Counted from the first letter of the stretch, positions 8,939 through 17,801 are shown. The stretch: 64,000 nt of DNA from Ferdinandcohnia humi_A (GCA_047608075.1 JBLKRX010000006.1:1-64000), one strand, 5' to 3'. The notes: generated by a model not told the origin, from the letters alone. Numbers and translations: made by a program.

Positions 8939-10027
8939 TTGAAGATTGTAATTAGCGGTGGGGGTACTGGTGGACATATATATCCTGCACTAGCATTGAT
9001 AAAAGAAATAAAAAAAATGGATCCAACATCTGAATTTTTATATATCGGGACTGAAAAGGGTTTAGAAAGTGGTATCGTAACAAGGGAAAATATCCCCTTT
9101 AAAACAATTGAAATTACAGGATTTAAACGTAAGTTATCCTTTGATAATATCAGAACCATTACTAGATTTTTAAAGGGTGTAAAGGATAGTAAATCATATA
9201 TTAAAGAATTTCAACCTGATGTTGTAATTGGGACTGGTGGCTATGTGTGCGGTCCAGTTGTGTATGCTGCAACCCGCCTAAATATCCCAACCATTATACA
9301 TGAGCAGAATAGCGTCCCTGGTCTTACGAATAAGTTCTTAAGTCGGTATGTAGATAAGGTTGCTGTTTGTTTTGAAGAGGCAAAGGAATTTTTCCCTCTT
9401 CAAAAAGTTGTTCTTACTGGTAATCCTCGTGCTTCCGAAGTGCTTGGAAAGGACGGGGAAAAGGGACGACTCCACGTTGGTCTTAACAGCTTTCAAAAAT
9501 CTGTATTACTTGTTGGTGGAAGCAGAGGTGCTAGACCGATAAATGATGCTTTCATTGAAGCTCTAGACATAGTTAAAGATAATAATTATCAATTTCTGTA
9601 CGTGACTGGTGAAGTGCATTATGAGGATGTTTTGAAGAAGGTGAAATCTGTTGGAAATCCGAACAATGTGATAATAAAACCCTTCCTTTATAACATGCCT
9701 GAGGTATTAGCGGGTGTGGACCTGGTTGTTGCTCGTGCAGGTGCCACCACTTTAGCTGAAATTACCGCACTAGGACTTCCAAGCATTTTAATACCAAGTC
9801 CTTATGTAACAAACAATCATCAAGAAAAAAATGCTAGGTCATTGAGTGAAAAAGGCGCAGCTATTTTACGCTTAGAAAAAGACTTAACCGGACGTCAATT
9901 AATTGAAGATATTGACTCAATACTACTTAATCTAGATAAGCTTGAAGAAATGAAGAAAGCTTCTCGACAAATAGGCATTCCAGATGCGGCTAACCGCTTG
10001 TACAAATTAATGAATGAACTAGTATAG
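8939..10027 (+). CDS. murG: UDP-GlcNAc:lipid I GlcNAc transferase
   Basis: MurG adds GlcNAc to lipid I on the inner membrane face, giving lipid II. The 362-aa GT-B protein has GGGTGGHIYPALA at its N terminus, GTGGYVCGPVVYAA, IHEQNSVPGLTNK, a GGSRGARPIN nucleotide loop at the C-domain start and the donor-binding ARAGATTLAEITALGLPSILIPSP segment. I chose TTG 8939 because GGAGGAG (8927-8933) has correct spacing for it and the family starts M(K/R)I-x-ISGGGTGG. A GTG at 8933 lies inside that Shine-Dalgarno. Confidence 0.97.
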   Translation: MKIVISGGGTGGHIYPALALIKEIKKMDPTSEFLYIGTEKGLESGIVTRENIPFKTIEITGFKRKLSFDNIRTITRFLKGVKDSKSYIKEFQPDVVIGTGGYVCGPVVYAATRLNIPTIIHEQNSVPGLTNKFLSRYVDKVAVCFEEAKEFFPLQKVVLTGNPRASEVLGKDGEKGRLHVGLNSFQKSVLLVGGSRGARPINDAFIEALDIVKDNNYQFLYVTGEVHYEDVLKKVKSVGNPNNVIIKPFLYNMPEVLAGVDLVVARAGATTLAEITALGLPSILIPSPYVTNNHQEKNARSLSEKGAAILRLEKDLTGRQLIEDIDSILLNLDKLEEMKKASRQIGIPDAANRLYKLMNELV

Positions 10028-10239
10028 GCAAATGTACCTTAGAGTAGGTAACCGCATAGAATATAGAAGATATTATTTAGAGTGTTTTCCAAATACAGAA
10101 CTAGGTGCGGAAGAAGCGTATACACATATATATTCTTGATCTAGTCACTGTGAGGCAGGAACTTATAGCTATTCACTAACAATGAAGTAGGTCCTACAGG
10201 CCGTTAATGTAGCATAAGAAATAAAGAAGTACATTTACC
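10027..10239 (+). other. Structured gap between murG and murB
   Basis: The 234-bp gap has no plausible gene. Its ends pair: AAATGTAC with flanking GG (10027-10037) and GTACATTT with flanking CC (10229-10239), an 8-bp perfect stem plus two more pairs across one mismatch. A smaller CCGCA and TGCGG pair lies inside. A long-range fold of the mRNA leader of murB is possible. I recognise no known RNA family. Confidence 0.4.
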
Positions 10240-10261
10240 ATTGTTGGTATAGGAGGTTATT

Positions 10262-11170
10262 ATGGATACGATTGTTAAGGAACTTCAGGATGCCAAGGTA
10301 GGGAAGGTAATCATAAACGAGCCTTTAGCCAAGCATACTACCATTAAGATTGGCGGACCTGCTGATTTATTTATTGAACCGAATGATATTGAATCTCTAA
10401 AAAAAACAATCCAAATTATTAAGAAGCACGGAATAAAATGGAGGGCAATTGGTAGAGGCTCAAATTTACTTGTCTCTGATAAAGGAATAGAAGGGGCAGT
10501 TATTAAATTAGGTAATGGAATAAATCATCTTGAAATTGAGAATACAAAGATAACTGTTGGAGCAGGTTATTCAGTGGTTAGTCTAGCAATTTTAATTGGT
10601 AAAAAAGGATTATCCGGATTAGAATTTGCTAGTGGTATTCCTGGATCAATTGGTGGAGCGGTATATATGAATGCGGGAGCGCACGGCTCTGATATATCAA
10701 AAATATTACTAAAGGCTCATGTCTTATTTGAAGATGGTACATTTGAATGGCTTACTAATGAAGAGATGGAATTTTCCTATCGGACCTCAGTCCTTCAACA
10801 GAAAAAACCAGGGATTGTTGTTGAAGCGACATTTCAACTTAAGGAAGGTAATAAAGACGAAATCGTTGCTGTAATGAAGAAAAATAAGGATTATCGTAGA
10901 GAAACCCAACCTTGGGATTTGCCGTGTGCAGGAAGTATTTTTAGAAACCCACTTCCAAACTATGCCGGTCATTTAGTTGAACAATCAGGTTTAAAAGGCT
11001 ATTCAATTGGTGGTGCAAAAATATCTGAGTTACATGGAAACTTTATTGTAAACGCAGGAAATGCCAAGGCAAATGATGTGTTAGCGCTAATTGATTTTGT
11101 TAAAGATAAAATCTACTCTTTGCACGGGGTTAAAATGCAAACTGAGGTTGAAATAATAGGTCGAATGTAG
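10262..11170 (+). CDS. murB: UDP-N-acetylenolpyruvoylglucosamine reductase
   Basis: MurB is the FAD- and NADPH-dependent enzyme that reduces UDP-GlcNAc-enolpyruvate to UDP-MurNAc. The 302-aa type II form has HTTIKIGGPADLF, the FAD-contacting GRGSNLLVSDKG, SGLEFASGIPGSIGGAVYMNAGAHG, the YRTS motif, CAGSIFRNP with the catalytic serine, and a C-terminal EVEIIGRM with the conserved glutamate. The start ATG has AGGAGG 7 nt upstream. Confidence 0.97.
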   Translation: MDTIVKELQDAKVGKVIINEPLAKHTTIKIGGPADLFIEPNDIESLKKTIQIIKKHGIKWRAIGRGSNLLVSDKGIEGAVIKLGNGINHLEIENTKITVGAGYSVVSLAILIGKKGLSGLEFASGIPGSIGGAVYMNAGAHGSDISKILLKAHVLFEDGTFEWLTNEEMEFSYRTSVLQQKKPGIVVEATFQLKEGNKDEIVAVMKKNKDYRRETQPWDLPCAGSIFRNPLPNYAGHLVEQSGLKGYSIGGAKISELHGNFIVNAGNAKANDVLALIDFVKDKIYSLHGVKMQTEVEIIGRM

Positions 11171-11244
11171 CATAGTTTCTTCACCAAATTCTTAGGGATA
11201 TATGATATAATACAATAACATGTTTGTGTTAGTGTATTTTGTTG

Positions 11245-11421
11245 AAAACGGCATGTTTCTATGCCGTTTGTTCGTTAGTTGTTGAAAAATTATTTTACTT
11301 ATATTGGTGAAACTACGGCTTTGCAAATATGGAGCAAAGACATAAAACTAATTTTTTTGTTTTCGTTGTCTTTGGTGGCGTTTTATGTGCTTCATAAGCT
11401 CGGCAAATGCCGAGTTTTCTT
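11245..11421 (+). terminator. Hairpins after murB, including a likely terminator
   Basis: The 446-bp murB-divIB gap holds two hairpins. AAACGGCAT (11246-11254) pairs with ATGCCGTTT (11261-11269) but has a weak tail. CTCGGC (11399-11404) pairs with GCCGAG (11409-11414) and is followed by TTTTCTTT, the better terminator. CATAAAAC and GTTTTATG at 11341 and 11380 also pair. Repeat copy A2 fills most of the rest. Confidence 0.6.
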
Positions 11422-11423
11422 TA

Positions 11424-11579
11424 AAAGTATAAAATTTTAAATATAGTTTTCAATATCCAACTCCAGCGTCTACCCCCTCGAGGTCAAAAAACGTGTGTCA
11501 ATGAAAGTCAAAGAGTGATTTTTCTGTCACAGAACATTTGCTTTTTCGGGGGTGGTCAAGGCGCTTGCGCATTTCTTAT
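11424..11579 (+). repeat. Dispersed repeat family A, copy A2
   Basis: It starts with the leader AAAGTATAAAATTTTAAATA shared with copies A4, A6 and A7, then CCAGCG, CCCTCGAGGTCA, the central stem and AGAACATTTGC, ending GGCGCTTGCGCATTTCTTA. The stem arms here read TGTG..CA and TG..CACA rather than GGCA and TGCC, so both sides changed together. It lies just before divIB. Confidence 0.85.
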
Positions 11580-11616
11580 GTATTTCTAGGAATATCCCAA
11601 GGGTGGGGTGAACGTT

Positions 11617-12417
11617 TTGGCAAAACAAAAGGTTGTTACGATTGAGGATCGAATTCCTAAGTTGAAGCAAAGAAGAAAACAAAAAGCTAACAGAAGGTTA
11701 ATCCTGTATATAACACTCTTTTTTCTGTTGCTATCTGGTGTTGTTTATTTTCAATCACCATTAAGTCGAATCGGTACTATTACAATAAAAGGAAATCGAA
11801 ATATCTCTAATGAACAAATTAGCGAACTTAGTGAATTGCAAATTGGGACAAGCTTTTGGAAGGTAAATAATGAAAAGAATAGTAAGCTTATAAGCAAACA
11901 TCCGGAAATTAAGGAAGTACATATTGATAAAAAACTCCCTAATAAAATTATTATTACGGTTTCTGAACATAGAAGAGTGGGGTATATTGCTTCTAATAAT
12001 GATTTTCTCCCACTGCTTGAAAATGGGAAAATCGTTACCACATCGAATACAAAGGCGGACAATTTACCAGTTGATGCCCCAATACTTATGGGATGGGATG
12101 AAGAGCATTTAAAGCCCCTCGCAAAAGAACTGGCCAAGATTGAGCCAACTATGACCAATCTTATTTCCGAAATTCACTATACTCCTACAGAGTACGATCC
12201 CCTTCATATGACCCTTTATATGAATGATGGTTATGAAGTTAGAGCAACGGTACGAAATTTTGCAAATCATATTACAGCATACCCTTCGATTGTAAATGAA
12301 TTAGCCCCTAGCTTGAAAGGGTATATTGAATTAGACGTGGTGCCAACCTTTATACCATACGAACAGGAAATCATCAATGAGGAAGAGGAGATGGTCACTG
12401 ATGAAACTGAAGGGTAG
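11617..12417 (+). CDS. divIB: Cell division protein DivIB (FtsQ homologue)
   Basis: DivIB is a bitopic divisome protein that stabilises FtsL and DivIC at the septum. The 266-aa protein has a basic cytoplasmic tail (KLKQRRKQKANRR), one membrane segment (about residues 28-46), a POTRA domain (IGTITIKGNRNISNEQISEL) and a beta domain, ending in an acidic tail. The start is ambiguous. TTG 11617 has the better spacing from GGGTGGGG, while GTG 11608 lies inside that G-rich stretch. It overlaps ylxW by 17 bp. Confidence 0.93.
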   Translation: MAKQKVVTIEDRIPKLKQRRKQKANRRLILYITLFFLLLSGVVYFQSPLSRIGTITIKGNRNISNEQISELSELQIGTSFWKVNNEKNSKLISKHPEIKEVHIDKKLPNKIIITVSEHRRVGYIASNNDFLPLLENGKIVTTSNTKADNLPVDAPILMGWDEEHLKPLAKELAKIEPTMTNLISEIHYTPTEYDPLHMTLYMNDGYEVRATVRNFANHITAYPSIVNELAPSLKGYIELDVVPTFIPYEQEIINEEEEMVTDETEG

Positions 12418-13108
12418 ACATGTAATCCTATCATTAGTAACTTTAGTACTTGGTTTTATGATTTCTTTCTCTTATCAGTTTACAAGGGAACAGATGGAAA
12501 ACCATCATGTCTCTGATCAACAATGGAATGAAGAAAATAGAATTAGAACTCAGTTAAATGAACAGAACGAGAAGAATCGTAAACTTCAGAAGGAACTGTT
12601 AGAAAAACAGGATCAGATCCAAAAGATTGAAGAGGATCTCGCTAACGAAGAACAAGAGCAAATTTATTATAATATGGTAGAAGAAGTTGAAAAATATCGT
12701 ATGGTGGTTGGAGAAATCGGAGTAAAAGGCCCAGGTGTTGTCGTAACACTAGAGGACGCTTCCTATGTCCCTTCTGGACAAGATGTTAACAATTATCTTG
12801 TCCATGAAAGCCACTTATTTAAAGTAATTAATGAGTTATATGTTTCTGGTGCTCAAGCAGTTTCAGTTAACGGAAAAAGACTTAATCATAACTCCTATAT
12901 ATACTGTAACGGACCGGTAGTTGTTGTTGATGGGGATCCATTTCCTGCACCATTTGTAATATCTGCTATCGGTGATGTAGATGTACTAACCCCTGCATTA
13001 AATATGAATGGTGGTATAACAGATCAACTTATTCAAGATAACATCGTAGTGAAAATTGAAAGTAAAACTGAAATTGCTATGGATCCGTTACTTCGTACAA
13101 ATGAATAA
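12401..13108 (+). CDS. ylxW: DUF881 membrane-anchored protein YlxW
   Basis: This 235-aa protein has one N-terminal membrane segment (about residues 7-25), a coiled coil rich in Glu, Gln and Lys (about 30-85) and a DUF881 domain (GEIGVKGPGVVVTLEDASY). DUF881 proteins of the dcw region are extracytoplasmic and of unknown biochemical role. ATG 12401 is chosen because GAGGAG lies 10 nt upstream and the membrane segment starts at the family position. Eight extra codons to 12377 are unsupported. It is paired with ylxX. Confidence 0.9.
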   Translation: MKLKGRHVILSLVTLVLGFMISFSYQFTREQMENHHVSDQQWNEENRIRTQLNEQNEKNRKLQKELLEKQDQIQKIEEDLANEEQEQIYYNMVEEVEKYRMVVGEIGVKGPGVVVTLEDASYVPSGQDVNNYLVHESHLFKVINELYVSGAQAVSVNGKRLNHNSYIYCNGPVVVVDGDPFPAPFVISAIGDVDVLTPALNMNGGITDQLIQDNIVVKIESKTEIAMDPLLRTNE

Positions 13109-13140
13109 CGTTAGTGCCTAAAGAAAGCAAGGTGGTTGTA

Positions 13141-13854
13141 TTGGACAAAAAAACAGTAAGTAGTTTTACAGTTATAGCGGGTATTATAGGTTTCATGGTT
13201 GCTGTCCAATTCCAAACCTTTAAAGAACCAGAAATTCGTGATACCCGTGATTTATGGGAATTACGTGAAGATTTAAAGCAGTCACAAGAAATGTATACAG
13301 ACCTCTTATCTAAGATTTACACGTATGAAGCTAAATTAGAGCAATATGAAAATGAACGAGATGATAGTAGGGTACTTATCTTGCAAGAAACCCTACAAGA
13401 ATTAAAAAAACAAGCGGGTTTAACTGAACTAACTGGTCCAGGAATAACGATTACAATTGAACAATCCTTTAATGAAGCTGGGAGACCTGCGGGTAGTATT
13501 CCTCCCAACTTACTTAGGTGGCTTGTGAATGAGTTAAACTCTTATCAAGCAATAGGGATATCAATTGATGGTCATCGTGTTATTACAACTACTGTTATTC
13601 GTGAAATACAAGGAAGACCCAAAATTGATTCTTATACTATTCAATCACTTCCAATCGAAATAAATGTTATCGCCGATGATGCCGAAAGATTATACAATAA
13701 GCTAAAAGCATCCGAAGCAGAACGTCAATTTTTTATTGATAATTTACGATTAAAAATCTCAAATCCAAGTAAATCAGTAACCATCCCTGCTTATGATGAC
13801 CCAATAAGGATTACGCATATGGAACCTGATAAAAGCGAAAAAGGTGGAAAGTAG
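13141..13854 (+). CDS. ylxX: DUF881 membrane-anchored protein YlxX
   Basis: This is a second DUF881 protein, 237 aa if started at TTG 13141, which has AAGGTGG 5 nt upstream. A GTG at 13114 in the same frame lacks a visible ribosome site. It has a single N-terminal membrane segment (SSFTVIAGIIGFMVAVQF), a coiled coil, then the DUF881 core (ELTGPGITITIEQSFNEAG). It resembles ylxW and probably arose by duplication. The function is unknown. Location suggests an envelope or division role. Confidence 0.88.
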   Translation: MDKKTVSSFTVIAGIIGFMVAVQFQTFKEPEIRDTRDLWELREDLKQSQEMYTDLLSKIYTYEAKLEQYENERDDSRVLILQETLQELKKQAGLTELTGPGITITIEQSFNEAGRPAGSIPPNLLRWLVNELNSYQAIGISIDGHRVITTTVIREIQGRPKIDSYTIQSLPIEINVIADDAERLYNKLKASEAERQFFIDNLRLKISNPSKSVTIPAYDDPIRITHMEPDKSEKGGK

Positions 13855-13856
13855 TC

Positions 13857-14219
13857 ATGTGGCTTCCAATAATAGCTCTATTAGTCGGATTAGTTCTCGG
13901 ACTGTTATCAGAATTCAAAATTCCAGCTGAGTATTCAAACTATCTATCAATAGCCGTATTAGCTGCACTAGATACATTATTTGGAGGAATACGAGCTCAC
14001 TTGCAAAATATATACGATCAAGCTGTATTTGTATCAGGTTTCTTTTTTAATATTCTTTTAGCTGCAAGTTTAGCTTTTCTAGGTGTTCATCTTGGTGTAG
14101 ACTTGTATTTAGTTGCTGTTTTTGCTTTTGGAGTTAGACTTTTCCAAAATATAGCGGTAATTAGACGGATAATTATATCCAAATGGAGCCTTTCTCGTGA
14201 TAAAATAGAAAAAAATTAA
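13857..14219 (+). CDS. sbp: Small basic membrane protein Sbp (DUF1290)
   Basis: This 120-aa protein has three or four predicted membrane segments, the central sequence AVLAALDTLFGGIRAHLQNIYD, and a basic C terminus (RRIIISKWSLSRDKIEKN). It belongs to the small basic protein family found next to ftsA in Bacilli. The function is unknown. ATG 13857 has AAGGTGG upstream and sits 2 nt after the ylxX stop. Confidence 0.92.
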   Translation: MWLPIIALLVGLVLGLLSEFKIPAEYSNYLSIAVLAALDTLFGGIRAHLQNIYDQAVFVSGFFFNILLAASLAFLGVHLGVDLYLVAVFAFGVRLFQNIAVIRRIIISKWSLSRDKIEKN

Positions 14220-14299
14220 TATTTTATAAAGGGAAATCTTAACTATATGTTGAATATTTTTCTTATGTAAAATAATATTTTGAAAAATAATAATTGTTG

Positions 14300-14308
14300 T
14301 TCGACAAA
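14300..14308 (-). promoter_or_regulatory. Candidate Spo0A box upstream of ftsA
   Basis: TTCGACAAA is the exact reverse complement of the Spo0A consensus TTTGTCRAA. It lies 49 nt before ftsA in an AT-rich gap. About one such site is expected by chance in a window this size, so the location is the main support. Confidence 0.3.
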
Positions 14309-14356
14309 AATCTTATATTTAGAATTGTGTTTTTTAGTTAAAGGAGGTGCCAAAGA

Positions 14357-15649
14357 ATGAACAGCAATGAAATATATGTGAGTCTTGACATCGGTACATC
14401 CAGTGTTAAGGTAATCATTGGTGAAATGGTAGATGATTCTCTTAACATAATAGGTGTGGGTAATGTTAAATCAGAAGGTTTAAAAAAAGGTACAATTGTT
14501 GATATAGATGAAACCGTTCATTCTATTAAAAAGGCAGTTGAACAAGCAGAAAGAATGGTTGGCATTTCTATAAATCAAGTTGTTGTAAGTGTACCAGCCA
14601 ACAATGTTCAATTACAATCAGCTCATGGAGTTGTAGCTGTTTCAAGTGAATCCCGTCAAAACAGAGAAATTAGTAATGATGATGTGATTCGGGTAATTGA
14701 TGCTGCTCAGTTTATTTCTCTACCACCTGAGAGAGAAATTATCGATATGATACCAAAGCAATTTATTGTAGATGGATATGATGAAATTAGTGATCCACGT
14801 GGTATGTTAGGTGTTAGGTTAGAAGTCGAAGGTACCATCATTACGACTTCTCGAACAATCTTACATAATTTATTACGTTGTGTGGAAAGGGCTGGATTAG
14901 ACATTGCAGCCATAAGTTTGCAGCCTTTAGCTGCAGGTTCCATTTCTTTATCCGAAGATGAGAAGAATCTGGGTGTGGCACTTGTTGATATTGGTGGTGG
15001 CTCAACCACAATAGCTGTTTTTAATGATGGATACTTGCAATCTACTAGTGTACTTCCAGTAGGTGGAGACCATATTACTAAGGATTTAGCAATAGGTTTG
15101 CGAACATCAACTGAGGATGCGGAAAAAATAAAAATTAAGCATGGACATGCCTTCTATGATCATGCATCTGAAGAGGAAGTTTTTAACGTACCTATTATTG
15201 GCAGTGATCAACATGAACAGTTTACTCAATTGCAAATCTCTGAAATTATCGAAGCAAGACTTGAAGAGATCTTACAATTGATTCAAAAAGAATTGAAGAA
15301 AATGGGAGTCGTGGATCTTCCTGGCGGATTTGTACTAACTGGTGGTGTTGTTAATATGCCTGGTGTACTTGAGCTGTCACAGTTTGTTTTGAGAAGTAAT
15401 ATACGAATTGCAAAGCCTGACTATATTGGAGTTAGAGAGCCTCAGTATTCGACTGGTGTAGGTTTACTACAATTTGCGTACGAGCATGCTAGCATTCAAG
15501 GAAGAAAAATAAATTCAACTGTGACTATCGACACTTCTGAGAAGAGACCTGCTCGCCAACCTCAAGCTAAGAGTCATCCAAAAAACAATAATAATGATCA
15601 AAACATCGGGAAAAAGGTAAAGAGATTCTTTGGTCTCTTCTTTGAATAG
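14357..15649 (+). CDS. ftsA: Cell division protein FtsA
   Basis: FtsA is the actin-like protein that ties FtsZ filaments to the membrane and recruits later division proteins. The 430-aa sequence has SLDIGTSSVKVIIGE at the N terminus, the SHS2 (1C) domain, the phosphate-2 loop VALVDIGGGSTTIAVF, the FVLTGG adenosine motif and a C-terminal amphipathic helix (KVKRFFGLFFE) for membrane binding. The start ATG has AAAGGAGGTG upstream. It is followed by ftsZ across a 165-bp gap holding repeat copy B1. Confidence 0.97.
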   Translation: MNSNEIYVSLDIGTSSVKVIIGEMVDDSLNIIGVGNVKSEGLKKGTIVDIDETVHSIKKAVEQAERMVGISINQVVVSVPANNVQLQSAHGVVAVSSESRQNREISNDDVIRVIDAAQFISLPPEREIIDMIPKQFIVDGYDEISDPRGMLGVRLEVEGTIITTSRTILHNLLRCVERAGLDIAAISLQPLAAGSISLSEDEKNLGVALVDIGGGSTTIAVFNDGYLQSTSVLPVGGDHITKDLAIGLRTSTEDAEKIKIKHGHAFYDHASEEEVFNVPIIGSDQHEQFTQLQISEIIEARLEEILQLIQKELKKMGVVDLPGGFVLTGGVVNMPGVLELSQFVLRSNIRIAKPDYIGVREPQYSTGVGLLQFAYEHASIQGRKINSTVTIDTSEKRPARQPQAKSHPKNNNNDQNIGKKVKRFFGLFFE

Positions 15650-15658
15650 CCTTACTTT

Positions 15659-15780
15659 AATTCAGCAGTGGCTGAATTAAAGTTAAAGCCTCCGGCGGAT
15701 GCCTCAGATTTTTAAAGGTGGTTTTGCGAGCAAGATTGAAAAATCTGGGCGCAAATACGCCAAGACGTATTTGATTAATA
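15659..15780 (+). repeat. Dispersed structured repeat family B, copy B1
   Basis: It is made of four potential stems in a row: TTCAGC with GCTGAA, a GC-rich GCCTCCGGCGGATGCC, CAGATTTTT with AAAAATCTG, and AATACG with CGTATT. Copy B2 upstream of divIVA has the same order of parts. B1 ends about 20 nt before the ftsZ ribosome site, so an ftsA-ftsZ transcript would carry it in the ftsZ leader. Confidence 0.85.
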
Positions 15781-15814
15781 GAGAAGTATACTTGCAAATT
15801 AGGAGGATCTTATA

Positions 15815-16945
15815 ATGTTAGAGTTTGATACAAATGTTGATCAATTAGCTACTATAAAAGTAATAGGTGTAGGTGGCGGTGGTAATAACGCTGTAAACCG
15901 AATGATTGAACATGGAGTTCAAGGTGTTGAGTTTATAGCTGTAAATACAGATGCTCAAGCATTAAATTTATCTAAAGCTGAAATTAAAATGCAAATTGGA
16001 GGCAAGCTTACTCGTGGTTTAGGTGCAGGAGCAAACCCTGAAGTAGGTAAAAAAGCTGCTGAAGAGAGCAGAGAGCAAATTGAAGAAGCATTAAAGGGAG
16101 CAGACATGGTGTTTGTTACCGCTGGAATGGGTGGAGGCACAGGTACCGGTGCTGCGCCTGTAATTGCTCAAATAGCAAGAGATTTAGGTGCTTTGACAGT
16201 TGGGGTAGTAACAAGACCATTTACTTTCGAAGGTAGAAAACGTGCTACTCAAGCAGCGGGCGGTATTTCTGCTATGAAAGAATCAGTGGATACATTAATC
16301 GTAATTCCGAACGATCGCTTACTTGAAATTGTTGATAAAAATACTCCAATGTTAGAAGCGTTCCGTGAAGCTGATAATGTTCTTCGACAAGGTGTACAAG
16401 GTATTTCTGACTTAATTGCTGTACCAGGATTAATTAACCTTGACTTTGCCGATGTTAAAACAATTATGTCTAATAAAGGCTCAGCTCTTATGGGTATTGG
16501 TGTTGCTACAGGTGAAAATCGTGCTGCAGAAGCTGCTAAAAAGGCTATTTCAAGTCCTTTACTTGAAACATCTATTGATGGAGCTCAAGGTGTCTTAATG
16601 AATATCACAGGTGGAACAAACTTAAGCTTATATGAAGTACAAGAGGCTGCTGATATTGTAGCGTCTGCTTCTGACCAAGAAGTAAACATGATCTTTGGAT
16701 CTGTAATTAATGAAAACCTGAAAGAAGAGATTGTTGTAACTGTAATTGCGACAGGTTTCGTGGAAGCAGAGGTTGATCCTGCTCGTCCAACACGTCCATC
16801 GTTTAATACAAAACCACAAGTGGCTCCAAAAAGAGAAGTAAGACGTGAAGAACCAGTTCAAGAGGTTAGTCCACGTGGATCTGTTCAAGCAGAAGATGCA
16901 TTAGATATCCCAACCTTCTTACGAAACCGTAATCGAAGAGGGTAA
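15815..16945 (+). CDS. ftsZ: Cell division GTPase FtsZ
   Basis: FtsZ is the tubulin homologue that forms the cytokinetic ring. The 376-aa protein has GVGGGGNNAVNRM, the tubulin signature GGGTGTG (about 106-112), the T7 loop NLDFADVKTIM, a variable linker rich in Pro and Arg (about 315-355), and the conserved C-terminal peptide DIPTFLRNRNRRG, which binds FtsA, SepF and other partners. AGGAGG lies 8 nt before the ATG. Confidence 0.98.
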   Translation: MLEFDTNVDQLATIKVIGVGGGGNNAVNRMIEHGVQGVEFIAVNTDAQALNLSKAEIKMQIGGKLTRGLGAGANPEVGKKAAEESREQIEEALKGADMVFVTAGMGGGTGTGAAPVIAQIARDLGALTVGVVTRPFTFEGRKRATQAAGGISAMKESVDTLIVIPNDRLLEIVDKNTPMLEAFREADNVLRQGVQGISDLIAVPGLINLDFADVKTIMSNKGSALMGIGVATGENRAAEAAKKAISSPLLETSIDGAQGVLMNITGGTNLSLYEVQEAADIVASASDQEVNMIFGSVINENLKEEIVVTVIATGFVEAEVDPARPTRPSFNTKPQVAPKREVRREEPVQEVSPRGSVQAEDALDIPTFLRNRNRRG

Positions 16946-16950
16946 TTAAT

Positions 16951-17003
16951 AAAAGAAAAAAGGCATTTGACAATTACAATTGTTGAATGCCTTTTTTCTT
17001 TTT
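16951..17003 (+). terminator. Terminator after ftsZ
   Basis: AAAAGAAAAAAGGCATT pairs with AATGCCTTTTTTCTTTTT around an ACAATTACAATTGT loop, a long and strong stem with A-rich and T-rich flanks. It can work in both directions. Confidence 0.95.
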
Positions 17004-17060
17004 AGAAGAAACTTTTTAAATTTACTGTTGTGGATAACTTTTCATTAGGTCTAACTACGT

Positions 17061-17302
17061 TCAGCTCCAGCGCCTAGCCAGTTTTCACCTTGAATGGGCT
17101 TCTGCGATTATCTTGCGCAAAGCTTTGCTTTAAGCAGCTCGAGGTCAAATAACTTGTAGCAAGAAAACTCAAAGCGCGGCTTTTTTTGCCACAGAACATT
17201 TGCTTGACGACTTGCACAGGACTTCCAAAGGTCAACGTTCGCCACAGGACGTTGCGGATGTTAGTTGACGTTCCTCTTTCAAGGCGCTTGCACTTTTGTT
17301 CT
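17061..17302 (+). repeat. Dispersed repeat family A, copy A3 (long form)
   Basis: This long form has CCAGCGCCTAG at the left whose AGCGCCT pairs with AGGCGCT at the right end. It also has an extra left module (CAGTTTTCACCTTGAAT through TTGCGCAAAGC) and an extra right module with GTCAACGTTCGCCACAGGA and TTAGTTGACGTTCCTC. The latter recurs in A7. The central stem pairs GCAAGAAAA with TTTTTTTGC. Two minus-strand frames here are artefacts of the repeat. Confidence 0.85.
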
Positions 17303-17508
17303 TTATCCAACGATAGTAATTTGTAACCCAATTATGCCTTTTGTGTAGTACTTTCCTACTTAATTCTTCTAGTATCTCACCGACTGACAAAATAAGAAGT
17401 AATATTTCAAAATTTCTCATTTATAATCGGCATGAAGTGACAGACTTCCATATAAGATGTACTATATACTATTTTTTAATACAAGGCGTAATTTTTCAAA
17501 AGTAAATA
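17303..17508. other. AT-rich spacer between repeat copies A3 and A4
   Basis: Together with A3 and A4 this fills the roughly 800-bp ftsZ-spoIIGA interval. In B. subtilis bpr and bpf lie here. No trace of either is visible. I find no credible gene and no clear promoter for spoIIGA. Confidence 0.6.
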
Positions 17509-17713
17509 AAGTATTAAAATTTTTAACATAGATTTCAATGTCTACCTCTAGCGCGTAGTAAGTTTTTACCTTGAAAAGTCTTCTACGATTATCTTGCGCA
17601 AAGCTGAGCTATAAGCAGATCAAACGAGCTTTGCAATGAAAAGTCAAAGAGCGACTCTTTTGCCACATAAACGTTTGCTTGTTGGAGCAAAGTAAGCCGC
17701 TTGCAGTTTTCTA
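17509..17713 (+). repeat. Dispersed repeat family A, copy A4
   Basis: It begins with the leader AAGTATTAAAATTTTTAACA and ATTTCAATGTCTA, then the left module (TTTTTACCTTGAA, TTATCTTGCGCAAAGCT). The central stem pairs TTGCAATGAAAAGTC with GACTCTTTTGCC. It ends with CGCTTGCAGTTTTCT. It lies 207 bp after A3 in the same orientation, close to the spoIIGA start. Confidence 0.85.
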
Positions 17714-17801
17714 ATGAAAACTGATAATTCACCGGCAACGCTAGATGGGGGATTGTAATCACTTGTGCAGTGCAGTGAAAAATGGTGAAAGGAGAAATCG
17801 T

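Noticed and set aside
17074..17420. Minus-strand open frames in the ftsZ-spoIIGA gap
   Set aside because: They lie on repeat copy A3 and the spacer, with no ribosome site. They are not remnants of bpr or bpf.
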